The notes beneath the pieces are model-generated. The model had not been told where the DNA came from and made no database searches. It worked only from the letters and a program-made list of their open reading frames with translations. From assembly GCA_017163975.1 (NCBI GenBank), contig JAFFSR010000008.1, positions 1,621,501-1,685,500 on the forward strand: 64,000 nucleotides of DNA, given 5' to 3'. Within the stretch, counting starts at the first letter, position 1; each line of letters begins with the position of its first letter. The translations under genes and the position numbers were made by a program. Shown piece after piece: positions 54,200 to 64,000 of this stretch. This DNA is from Anastatus disparis. Lineage: Eukaryota > Arthropoda > Insecta > Hymenoptera > Eupelmidae.

Positions 54200-55723
54200 A
54201 AATTCATACGTATTGCTTTACCAAGGTTATGTTTCCACTTACTAATAGTCTAAAGTGTATAAAAATTAAATCAGCAAGATATGATTAATATTTTGATAAA
54301 CAAGTACTGGATATCGTTTATATGAAACGAGACAATCGTTACTGTTTACTATGACGTTACTGGTCATAAATGAAAACTCCTCAAATTCATGAAAAATATT
54401 ATTGAAAAAATTGTAGTTGCTGGTAACATCGGACAGAGAGATATAGAAGAAAAATTTTACTTGATTCTGGAATCAAATGACATTTTCTCGACACAGTTGA
54501 TTAGTAGCAAAACAAGAATTACTTAACAATGGCTATGTATAATGTACTAAATATATTCATAAAATGGAAAGTGGTCAATTGCTTTGTCAACCTGGTTGTT
54601 TCGAACAAGAAAGTATTGAAATCATAATTTTGAAGAAATTTTCAGTGATTCGTGACCATGCTGGTAAAGTCTGTTTGAAAGAACTTCATCCTAGTAATAG
54701 TCTCTTAGTTTTGGCATTATCAGGATTCAAGGGAAGTTTTATTAATATTCTACAAATGATGACTTGTGTAGGACAACAAACTAATAGTGATCATCGTGTG
54801 TTAAAATCGCTGAAATTGGATACATAAAAAGAAGATTGGTAAGAGTTTAGAAGATCTTTGTTTACATTATGATATGACAGTTAAAAATTTTGTTAGTGAT
54901 ATTGCTCAAATTTTTTATGGTGTAGATTCTATGGACCCAACGTACATGGGAGGCAAAGACTGTCTTGTTGATTATAAAAGAGTTCTTAATGATATTAAAT
55001 TAATATCAGCGTACAAAATTAAAAATCCATTTGATGGCCCTGGTGTTATAAAAGTAATCTCTGAACTTTTGATGTCAGAGGAATATTCTTGTGTAAGTGA
55101 AGAATTTAAGCAAGAATAAGCTCAATTTTTAAAAACAGTTGCAATTATAATTGCTAGGATTAGATTGCATATTAAATCAGATGCCCCAGTTTACAGGTAT
55201 ATTGTACGTTTAACTGTGTCATAACTTGTTGAATTTATTTATATAAGTAAGGATAAATTTATGGAAGTAAAAATTGATCAAGGCACTGCAGTTGGTGCTT
55301 TAGCTGCACAAAGTATTGAAGAACCTTGTTCTTGAAAAATCTTGAAATCTTTCCATTTCGCTCGTGTAGCATCTATGAACATAACTTAAAGTGTACCTCG
55401 TATTAATGAAATTATCAATGCTAATCTAAAAATCAGTACTCCAATTATAACAGCTCATTTAGAAGATGATACAGATCCTGAATTTAGATATACTGCAAGC
55501 CACTATCATTTCCTTTAACAGCGTGTGTTTCAAAATTATATCATCATTTTCCATTTAACAGATACTTTTTATAGAAAGTTAAGCCGAGTAAGATAATGAA
55601 TATTTAATTATTCTTTTTTATTGATGAAACAACTCTTTAAAATAAGTAAATTCTTATTAAAAATTATTATTTAAGCTTACAATAACTCAAAGCCTTATTT
55701 GCCTTTCGAAAGTAATTGTAACT
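54200..55723 (+). repeat. inverted duplication, arm B
   Basis: An uninterrupted copy (about 1.5 kb) of arm A in reverse. It marks the empty site for LINE copy 2. Confidence 0.85.
54545..55525 (+). pseudogene. RNA polymerase III largest-subunit fragment, copy B
   Basis: The best-preserved piece (54564-54827) reads MESGQLLCQPGCFEQESIE, then [19 protein letters not shown] and [13 protein letters not shown]. The next piece (54874-55119) has TVKNFVSDIAQIFYG, then PTYMGGKDCLVDYKRVLND. Around 55280-55500: DQGTAVGALAAQSIEEPCS with a stop, [35 protein letters not shown], the trigger-loop and following part of the subunit. About 65 residues after GQQ are deleted, as in copy A, so the loss came before the duplication. 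Stops and shifts are shared too. Copy A and copy B differ slightly (for example SACKIEN against SAYKIKN). Confidence 0.75.
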
Positions 55724-56506
55724 AGCAAAAAATACCTCGCTCTTAACGTCGCTTGGTTGAATTTTCATATATTATATTATTATGTATAAATTAGCCAATT
55801 TTAAAATAAAAAAGAATTGCTACAACGTATGAATTTTGATATTGTAGTTTTGTACTAAATTAAATTTTTATTTTTTTTAAGAAAAGATTAATTAAAGTTA
55901 CAATTTGCATAAAAAGTGTTTAAATACAAATTATATCATGATAAATTAAGAATTAATTCTACTAAATTGCATTAGAATCAATGAAAAAATATAATAGGAA
56001 TTCATTCTTTTTAATCACGTGTTTCAATCACGAACCATGAAATAATCGTAAACAGTATTTAACGTTTATCAGAACTAACTGTATGGAGAAAGGAAAGTAT
56101 TGTTAGAATAGGTTCTAAATCAAGTATATCTAATTTATGTACTAAGGTACTTAAAAAAATAGTGGCGATATAATTTCAATTAGTACTGTAGCTTGAATTT
56201 TTAGGGATTAATGTTGGTACTATTATATTATGAAGTAAGAGCATAAATTTTCGATGCCTAGTGTCTTTTTTTTGGTACTAAGACTGATATTTCACCTACT
56301 CGATTTAAGGACAATATTTCGCAGAAAATGTAATTATTAATATCTTTTTGGGCGGCATTTCCTGTTACTAAAATTAAAAATTATTAAATATAGAATTATT
56401 TACATCATATATAAAACTTTAAAATGACTAATAATTATTATTTTAATTCGTGATATTTAAGGAATAAAACGATACATGTTTATCTTCCATATACCGTTTT
56501 AAAATA
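55724..56506. other. AT-rich spacer with one half of a direct repeat
   Basis: 55736-55793 (CTCGCTCTTAACGTCGCTTG and on) recurs directly at 57729-57785 (TCGCTCCTAACGTCGCTCGG). The pair brackets the GACGTC foldback region. Confidence 0.5.
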
Positions 56507-57274
56507 CCCTGTTGAAAATAATGACGTCTTTCGAGTACGTCTTTGAAAGATGTCTTTGAAGACGTCTTTGGTCGTGTCTTAGATTGGAACAAAATAAGAC
56601 GTAATTTTTTCAATGTTCCGGAAATATATAGTAACCAAATTACGTCTTTTTTATACGTTATTTGTTAAATAGCTTTTCTAAACATTGGAAAAATGACTTT
56701 ACATTATAATCATTTTTCATTCAAAGGAATAATCAAAAACGAGGTAAACCTCGTAGTTTTAACTCTTCGAAAAACGAAGAGCATTTGCGATTAAGCTGAC
56801 ATCATTCTGGCCTCATATATCTGCATCTTCGAAATTTGCATCAAGGATCAGAAAACTTGAAAATCGCCACCTAGTGACTTACAATCGAATTGATGGTTGA
56901 TTGTGTCAATTTAATTTTAACTCGCCAGGTGGCGATTTTCAAGTTTTACGATCCCTTATACAAATTTTAAAGACGCAGATATATAAGGCCAGAACGCTCT
57001 CAGTTTGATCGCAAATGCTTTTCGTTTTTCGGAAAATTGAAACTACGAGGTTAACCTCGTTTTTGTTTTTTCCTTTAAATGGAAAATGATTATTATGTAA
57101 AGTCATTTTTCAATGACATAATTCATAAAAAATGACGTTATTTTTTCCTAAACATTGGAATAATGACGTCTTTTTTGGTTCAAATCTAAGACACGACCAA
57201 AGACATCTTCAAAGACGTCTTTCACAGATGTCTTTCAAAGACGTCTTAGAAAGACGTCATTATTTTCAACAGGG
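56507..57274. mobile_element. foldback element rich in GACGTC
   Basis: It runs from CCCTGTTGAAAATAATGACG to its inverted copy ending CAACAGGG. The arms are inverted throughout and meet near 56900-56930 (CTTGAAAATCGCCACCT against GGTGGCGATTTTCAAG). GACGTC or its TACGTC/GACGTA variants recur in the outer parts. No ORF is present. Both flanks hold CGTTTTAAAA, but no clean target duplication is visible. Confidence 0.7.
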
Positions 57275-57532
57275 AAGACGTCATTCGTTTTAAAAGAAAA
57301 ATTTGTTTTTGAAAATTTACGTCTTTTATTATGAGTATTTATTGGAAAAATACGTCTTTGAAGTTATTTTACTTATAAAAAAGACGTAATTTGGTTACTA
57401 TATTTCCGGAACACTGAAAAAATTACGTCTTATTTTGTTCCAATCTAAGACACAACCAAAGACGTCTTCAAAGACGTCTCCAAAGACATCTTTCAATGAC
57501 GTACTGGAAAGACGTCATTATTTTCAATAGGC
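57275..57532. repeat. extra terminal part of the GACGTC foldback
   Basis: A second copy of the right arm, ending GACGTCATTATTTTCAATAG. It repeats the order AATTACGTC, CTAAGACAC, CAAAGACGTC seen in the element. Confidence 0.6.
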
Positions 57533-57586
57533 CAGTTACTTCTGAGTTTTTAATTAATTATTAGTAATTTAAAATTGATATATATA

Positions 57587-57590
<4 letters not shown>

Positions 57591-57636
<46 letters not shown>
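57591..57636. repeat. (AT)n microsatellite
   Basis: About 23 AT units following the GACGTC element. Confidence 0.9.
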
Positions 57637-57639
<3 letters not shown>

Positions 57640-57892
57640 GTGATTTACATTATATTCATCAACTGTTGAAAATTGTTACACAATTTAATGGGTTTCACGT
57701 TAATAGGTATTAATTATATTCAAGTTTTTCGCTCCTAACGTCGCTCGGTTGAATTTTCTTTTATTATATTATCATGTATTAATGACTAATTTAAAGTAAA
57801 TAAGAATTAATTAATTAAAGTTATTTTTGAGTACCAAATGAAATTGAAAATAATTTGATGAAACATGATATAAAAATATATGTACACATGTG

Positions 57893-58341
57893 ACCGACGC
57901 GTTGGCCGAGTGGTTCGGCGCGCGCCAGGCGACCTGCAAAGTTAAGCAGCATTGGCCACGGTTAGTACTTGGATGGGTGACCGCTCCAAAGAACCCCGAG
58001 CGGCCTTTTCTGACTTTCTTTGTGTGACGGTCGCTTGGGTGTGCTGGCCACATGACAATGCGAGCGGAAGGTGTGGCAAATACGGTGTAGGTGCCCTTGT
58101 ACAAGGGTCACCTAATACCGAATTCGCTATATACACCGACCCATTCCGGAGAAGGTTTTCCCTAAGCATTTATCCCACTGGGTTTGGCTACAGGGTTTTT
58201 CCTTCTTCACGGGCATTACCCCGGGCAAATGCGGAATGGGGTGGGAAGGGGGGAAAATTTGGAATTGGAATAAATAAAGGTGTGGGGAATACGTAGAAGC
58301 CAATTACCGGCGTACGTGGAAGCCACCAAATTTTTTAAAAT
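57893..58341 (+). mobile_element. SINE with tRNA-like and 5S rRNA-like head
   Basis: It is flanked by a perfect 16 bp duplication TATATGTACACATGTG (57877-57892 and 58342-58357), the mark of LINE-driven insertion. The head joins a tRNA-like box A (57903-57913) to a 5S-like segment (57937-57983). The body is GC-richer than the surroundings and ends in a short A/T-rich tail. Its 114-codon frames are incidental. Confidence 0.8.
57903..57983 (+). promoter_or_regulatory. compound pol III promoter: tRNA box A plus 5S internal control region
   Basis: TGGCCGAGTGG (57903-57913) is a type-2 tRNA box A. AAAGTTAAGCAGC (57938-57950) and GGTTAGTACTTGGATGGGTG (57960-57979) are the A-box and C-box of the 5S rRNA internal promoter with normal spacing. 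The 5' part of 5S RNA is missing. Confidence 0.75.
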
Positions 58342-58357
58342 TATATGTACACATGTG

Positions 58358-58599
58358 TTTAAAGTAAAAAAGCGTATAATTTATTCCATCAAGTGACTAT
58401 TCCTCACTCTACTTCCATAAGAAAAACAAAGATAGTACGATATTTGATATAAATAAACTGAGAACTGAGAACTGAGTAACAACTATAATTTCCAGACCTT
58501 AATATATGACCATGAATTTGAATTATGAAATTAATTTTTACGTAAAACTTGCTTAAAAAAAATTTTGTGTTTATTTCTAATAAAAATATCTTCACCAAT
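58358..58599. other. AT-rich spacer
   Basis: Nothing recognised. Confidence 0.4.
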
Positions 58600-60660
58600 G
58601 TATTTTATATATATGAAATACGAAATTTAAATAAAAAAACCAAAAGATTATAATACACATTTTTGATTAAATTTAAATTCGAATATTTCGGAATAATGAA
58701 ATATTTATGTGCAATCACTTAAAAATTCTTTTTGCATCTAATATAAAATTTTAATGAGATACAAATATTACAAAGTGTATGTATCACAAGTAAGGTTTGC
58801 ATTTCATAAATATTATAATTTTTAGAATTTTTGATATTAATAGATTATTAATTTAAAAAATTAAATATTTTTTCATTGATGACAAGTAACCTTTCAAATA
58901 TAATTAAAATAATACTGTAAATATCAATCAAATAACATTTTCATCAAAATAAATTTCAACGCTATAATTATTAAAATAAACATTTTTATTTAACTGCAAT
59001 CTATTGTAATAATTATTTTTTTAATATATATATATTAAAAAAATAATAATTTTATTTGATGAGCAGCTATATAAATATTATATGTTTGTAATTGTATGAC
59101 TAAATTTATTAAATTAAAATTTTATTCAGTTATCATTCAAAGAACAAAGTATTTAAATTAGTTTTCATGAAAATATATTATTTAAAAAGTTTTCAATGAA
59201 TTGTCATTTATATAAAAATTGTTGACAATTAAATATATTAATATTACATTTTAATATATTAAAATTATATTTACCTTAATTACATTTTCATTTGTACACG
59301 TGTTTGTATTCAAATGAATTGTCATTTATGTAAAAATTGTTAACAATTAAATATATTAAAATTTATTTTACTAAAGCAATAATATTTTAAATAAGAGACA
59401 CATTAATTTTTAAAATACATCAAATTACCTCATTTAAAAAATTATCATTATATAATATAAAAATATTTTTTTTAATATCGTTTGAACATAAATTTTATGA
59501 AATACAATTTTAAAAAATTATTTGTTTGATATTAAATTTTTTTTGATAGTCAATTATAAAGATAGGAAAATATATGAAATATGAATAAATTTTTCTGATT
59601 ATATCTATAATTATAAATTTATATTTATGAACTGTCTCGATAGAAGTAAAATTTTTCCTAATAAAATAAACATTTCAAGAGAAAATTTACTTATTATTTG
59701 CGAAACACTCATTATAAATGCGGAAAAAAAAATATTCTGCAAGATCACTCTAAAATTTGTATTCAATATGATCATTCAAAGTGCAATTATTTCATTATGT
59801 TGAATTTGTTGTCAAAGTTTGATTATATTTCACTATAAGAATATATAAAAATTAACTGCCATATTTAACGGTCTTTCCATTCTATTGCTTAATTTCCATA
59901 AAAGGAATGTATTAACTTGTAATATGTACCATGATAATTATTTATTTAAATTTTCAAATCATTCTAATCATTAGTTTCCAAGATATTTAGATTTCTGATT
60001 CCAAATAGAAAAATATTAGTTAATAATATTGGAACTCAAACTATTCAATAACTAATGTATAAATTTATTTGAAAATTTAACTGAATAATCTTCGTGATAC
60101 ATATTATATGTTAATGCATCTCTCAAAATTTTGAAATACAATGGAAATATAGCTAATATTTATCGGTGCTAGTGCACTGTCCATTTTACATCTCCTTAAA
60201 TAATATAAGTCACATTTTTAAAAAAATTTAGTTAGTGGTACATTTTATTTCTTTAACATTGAAACAACTTATTTTTTAAAATAGAGTGACTTTTTTATTA
60301 TTTTTCTTTAATATTATAAGCACTGTAAAAATTGCACTCAATAAAAATGTATATAAATTTAAAACTTTAATATCGAAAATCTCGAAATTAGAAGTATGTG
60401 ACTTATACCACTCCCATTCTAACCCACACATATACTTATAAAATTTACATAATAATTTATAAAAACTATTAAAATGATAATCATATATTTAATATTATTT
60501 TAAACTATGAATAAAAAGTTTAAAAATTATTATGAAGTGATAACTCATAAATAGTTATATTATTTTATTAAATACATTTCCAACTTGAATACTTATCTTC
60601 ATGTTAAAACAAAATTTAATTAGCATTCAATTCCACAAGTTATTTAAAAATTTATTATTA
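58600..60660 (-). repeat. AT-rich dispersed repeat, copy 2 (inverted relative of 18845-20250)
   Basis: Landmarks TATGTATCACAAGTAAGG (58780) and ATTCAATTCCACAAG (60627) correspond to the two ends of copy 1. The region 59780-60420 has no counterpart there and may be an insertion or a part lost from copy 1. No ORF was seen. Confidence 0.7.
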
Positions 60661-60788
60661 TTGAAAGTTATTAAAAAGTTATTTATAAAAAGTATTCCCA
60701 TATCAAAATTTCAAAATTCTATTAATTTAATTTTTTATTCTTTACATTAGAGAATTAGTTTTGATGTTGAAATTTTCTTGTGATATGC

Positions 60789-60791
<3 letters not shown>

Positions 60792-60835
<44 letters not shown>
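60792..60835. repeat. (AT)n microsatellite
   Basis: About 22 AT units. Another lies at 61136-61176 and a shorter one at about 61534-61557. Confidence 0.9.
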
Positions 60836-60837
<2 letters not shown>

Positions 60838-61128
60838 CTTATGGTAAAATATTTTATCACCTTGTATGAAAATTATTTTTTAAAGTAGAATAATGCTGTG
60901 AAAAAACAAATGATTATAAGAAAATACTGAAAACTGTAAATAACAATAAAAAAGCGTTAGGCTGGAGATGAATAATGATTGTTTATTATCATTTATACAT
61001 TTTTTAAATGTAGATACTACAAATATCCGTAAAGAACTGTAAATAAATTGAAGAATACAGTTATTAGAAATAACTCAAAATAATTTTCATTTTAGTTCTT
61101 TTTACAACAAACATTTTTTGATGATTAA

Positions 61129-61179
<51 letters not shown>

Positions 61180-61181
61180 AG

Positions 61182-61500
61182 TGCGGTGGCGTAATGGATA
61201 AACCCTTGCCTTCAACGCGGAGGGCATGGGTTCGAATCCTGGCCAGGTACCTCTAACTTTTTTTTCGAAAGAAAATTAGTGTACGTGCCATTTTATATCG
61301 CGACTCTCAAAAATCCGATCTCATTGAGTATCGGTTGATTTTTGGTCACAAAAAGTGGCTGACCATCCATCGGTAGTCAAAGTTTTCGGTATGGTGGGTC
61401 TGACAGTCTAGCCTGATGTAATGTGATAAACAGATACCGGGCGGGGACTCCCTCGACCTCACCATGGAAAAAGGTTAATCATATAGAGGACAATATCCTT
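61182..61500 (+). mobile_element. tRNA-derived SINE candidate
   Basis: Box A TGGCGTAATGG (61187-61197) and box B GGTTCGAATCC (61229-61239) are good pol III elements. T8 follows at 61258-61265. The anticodon-loop-like CTTCAAC and partly paired stems indicate a tRNA ancestor, but the stems are imperfect. The GC-richer tail to about 61500 may be the SINE body; no clear target duplication was found. It follows an (AT)n run. Confidence 0.55.
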
Positions 61501-61556
61501 TATATATTTATCTTTTTTTTTTAAATTAAAAAAATATATATATATATATATATATA

Positions 61557-61858
61557 TGACATTTCACACCAACTGGAAGAGCAGAAAAATAAAAATCTCT
61601 GAAAATCTAAGAATATATTCTTTTTGATACACGAAAGATGTAAAAAATTTTCAAGGATCCAGATTAGAAGGATCAAGAGCTATAGATCCTTGAAATTTGG
61701 AAATTTTTCAAAATTTTTGGAAAAGTCCCAACTTGATCATTTTTTTCCCTGAAAATCCTGATGTTTTAGAGAGAGATTCATGAGAATACTTCTTGCTGTA
61801 AATGAAGAGCAGAGTTAATATGATTCTTTACATACCTTAATTTTGAAGTTTTCTATTA
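61557..61858 (+). repeat. dispersed repeat, copy B (partner 47317-47610)
   Basis: See copy A. It lies directly upstream of the Ulp1-like fragment, so the two may belong to one element. Confidence 0.75.
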
Positions 61859-61899
61859 GTTATGTTAACCGATATTCATATATTAGAATTTAATAATAT

Positions 61900-62412
61900 T
61901 TGAACCGGTATACCTCATTCAACATACAATTAACTTCACTATTTCAAGTACCACAATATATTAGATCAGTACCGATTGATGGAGAATTTATACAGTCATT
62001 ATTCTCAGGAAATTTGGAAAAGGGTCACCGGATTTGTGTGTATTATAATAATAAGGTAATTTATATATATGACAGTTCAAATCTCAAATATATACGAGAT
62101 GAGCATGAGATTTATATGAACAGATTATTTCCAAACAAATCGGAATTAAGCATAGTATTCAAAACAGTTCAATCACAAATAGATAACTATGACTGTGGCG
62201 TTTTTGCAATTGTTTTTGCTATTGCAATACCTTATAATTTAGGACCATGTTGTTTAAGATATGATGTTTCTCAGATGCGATTACGTTTATCAAGAATTTT
62301 TAGAACGCAACAAATAAGAATGTTTCCAGTTTTGCAAAATTATAATAATGCAAATATTAATTATGATAATCCACTGGACAAGATGAGGAGAAGTTTTTGT
62401 CATGAGCAATGA
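61900..62412 (+). pseudogene. Ulp1-like (C48) cysteine protease fragment
   Basis: An open frame of 170 codons without a usable ATG, so N-terminally truncated. It carries the C48 layout: H in KGHRICVYY (family normally HW; here HR), D in YIYDSSN, Q in VQSQIDNYDCGVFA, and the nucleophile C in DCG, so the H-D-Q-C set is present. The C-terminal part has QMRLRLSRI, typical of the many insect transposon-linked Ulp1 proteins. It would cleave a ubiquitin-like bond such as SUMO. Which transposon it came from is not clear from this window. Confidence 0.6.
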
Positions 62413-62880
62413 GCAACGTCTAAATCAAATACCATTAAAATTAGATTTCGCCGAGCTTGAACTATTAGAAAAAAACTCACAAATACACGCATTTTTTTTT
62501 TTTTTTTTATTATATCTACGGGCATTACTGCCCTTTTTTAACATATAGAAATTAATTTTCAATACAACACAATTTGACGTATTATTTAACGTGGTGTCAG
62601 CCCACGGCAGAGACAGCGAAAAAGCGACCAGACGGGCCCCAGCGGAAAAAATAAATGAAACACTTGAAATCATTCGAAAAGTTTTAGAAGTAATCAGAAA
62701 GAAAATGAGGGAAACTGAAAAAGCAGTAAGAATTGAAATCGGTTGGAGAGACTTTGGTAAAATTGGGACGAGACATTCAAAATATTCAAGTTTGTTTCCG
62801 CTTTTTTCGGTATATTTCATTTATTTTCATTTCTTTTCATTTTTTTACAAAATATCTTAGATTCTTTCCATAATTAAACA
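62413..62880. other. no supported gene
   Basis: A T18-type run (about 62491-62508) and a small hairpin GGGCAttacTGCCC (62520-62533) occur. The frames at 62591-62860 (+) and 62425-62820 (-) overlap each other and have no family motif. Confidence 0.4.
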
Positions 62881-63300
62881 TCTATTTTCTATAAATATTC
62901 AGAATATTTCGGAGTCCCTCGGAAATTTTCGGATGGCTTCAAAATTTTTCAAAATTTCTCAGAAGTTTTCAATTTTGCTTAGAACTTTATGAATTTTTTC
63001 ATATTTTTCCAGAATCTTTTAGAATATTAATTGAAATAATCGAAATATTTTAGAGTATTTAAATTAATTTCTAATTTTTTCCATACTTTTCAAATTTTTC
63101 CAAAAGTTTTCCTTATTTTTTTTAAGTTTTTGGATTTATTCCAATTATTTAAGTATTTCAATTAGATTATTAAAAAATTTGTAAAGAAATTGTTAGAAAT
63201 TTTCAGAAACTCTCGAAAACCCTCGGAAATTTTCAGAAATTTTCAGAAAAATTCGAAAACATTCCGAATCTTACCAAAACTTTTTAAATTTTACGAATAA
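62881..63300. repeat. degenerate TTTCAGAAA-type short repeats
   Basis: Words AAATTTTCAGAA, CTCGGAAATTTTC and TTCAAAATTTTTC recur without strict period. Probably an old minisatellite. Confidence 0.55.
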
Positions 63301-64000
63301 TATTAGAAAATAACATTTATTGATAATAATAATTTAAAATATATACTTAACCTGTTAAATAATTTAATATTTCAGTATTTAAAATTCGACTTAATCAAAA
63401 ATTTCAAGCTAAAAACTCGATTTTGAGCCCACTTAAAAAAGGAATCGAGCTTGAAATTGTAGACTGGGAAATCGTTAATACTCAACTATTTCAACAGATA
63501 TTTTTTTGTTAAACAAACATATCACAAAACTGTGATCTAGAAAATTATTTTTATTATAAATTAATTTTACAAATAAAGTTTTGTTTATACATACATAAAA
63601 AATGAAATTTTTGTTTTTTAACTTAAATTTATGTTTTTTAACGTCCACAATAGCATATCTGAAAACCTTAACCTCCTCTTTTAAATACAGTTAGAATTTG
63701 CTGTGTAATAAAACTTTGTAATAAAACCGAAACAGATAGAGACAAACTGAAAAAATCGGAATTTGTATGAAATCTAATTTCTTCCATATTTACTTTTAAC
63801 ATTGAATAAAATGAAAAATACCGAAAACTTGTAATAATTTTAAAACAAATTCAAAATGTTCCAATTATTTTATAATTTTACAAAAATTTTCCGTATGTTT
63901 CATTTTGTTTCAGTTTTCACAATTCATTACTTATTTCCAAATTTAAAATGAAATAATCTGATTAATTACAAGAGTTTTGGAAATATTCAGAAACAAACTG
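63301..64000. other. AT-rich, no gene recognised
   Basis: No ORF or repeat relationship was noted. Confidence 0.4.

Noticed and set aside
57952..58296. 114-codon frame in the SINE
   Set aside because: The region is explained by pol III promoter parts and a 16 bp target duplication; no protein motif.
61182..61257. genuine tRNA gene (anticodon loop CTTCAAC, possible TCA)
   Set aside because: The anticodon and T stems are imperfect, and the sequence sits at the head of SINE-like text after an (AT)n run.
62591..62860. 89-codon frame rich in K, R and E
   Set aside because: It overlaps an opposite-strand frame of equal quality, and its tail is poly-aromatic AT-rich translation; no family match.

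Overview
The window looks like an AT-rich animal chromosome segment, almost certainly from an insect (possibly Hymenoptera, not proven). The evidence is a baculovirus-F-type envelope relic of insect errantivirus style, a Ty3/Gypsy element, two copies of an FP-domain LINE, a Helitron, and animal-type pol III SINE promoters. I see no intact host gene. The only host-derived coding sequence is two broken copies of a fragment resembling the largest subunit of RNA polymerase III. Everything else is transposable elements, many inserted into one another, plus simple and satellite-like repeats.

Layout. 1-5801 is the 3' part of an endogenous retrovirus: damaged gag, no pol, damaged env, then an intact 307-codon ORF with an RRM and two CCHC fingers, a polypurine tract and a 3' LTR. 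6684 to about 16100 is a Ty3/Gypsy element with 5' LTR, primer-binding site, a 2 kb leader, gag, a textbook -1 frameshift site, PR-RT-RNaseH, integrase (one indel), and an extra proline-rich ORF ending in zinc knuckles; its 3' LTR is not found. 17.5-24.4 kb is AT-rich repeat DNA, including a foldback element (20866-23709) that carries a nested element with the architecture of a Helentron-associated (HINE/DINE-like) element.

26.2-39.4 kb is one degenerate minus-strand Helitron. It is split by three insertions: LINE copy 1 (26401-30778, itself carrying a TTAA MITE), a 2 kb hAT-like palindrome with a tRNA-like pol III unit in each arm (31834-33839), and a 4.1 kb TG...CA element (34882-39007, itself carrying a second TTAA MITE). 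In two cases the Helitron frame reads straight across the empty site, which fixes the insertion borders. 41050-45090 is a Sola-like DNA transposon with about 700 bp TIRs and a broken transposase, inserted into a minisatellite.

47.9-55.7 kb is an inverted duplication of the RNA polymerase III pseudogene fragment. One arm is interrupted by LINE copy 2 (49076-52633), which holds a third TTAA MITE. 56.5-57.5 kb is a foldback rich in GACGTC. 57893-58341 is a SINE with a tRNA-like box A and a 5S rRNA-like region, flanked by a 16 bp target duplication. 58.6-60.7 kb is an inverted relative of 18.8-20.3 kb. 61.2-62.4 kb has a tRNA-type SINE promoter, a repeat shared with 47.3 kb, and a Ulp1-like protease fragment.

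Most likely to be new: the RRM plus double CCHC accessory ORF of the endogenous retrovirus, the extra nucleocapsid-like ORF after integrase in the Gypsy element, the palindromic hAT-like element that carries two tRNA-like pol III units, and the tRNA/5S compound SINE. All coordinates come from reading by eye; no alignment, fold or database search was run.
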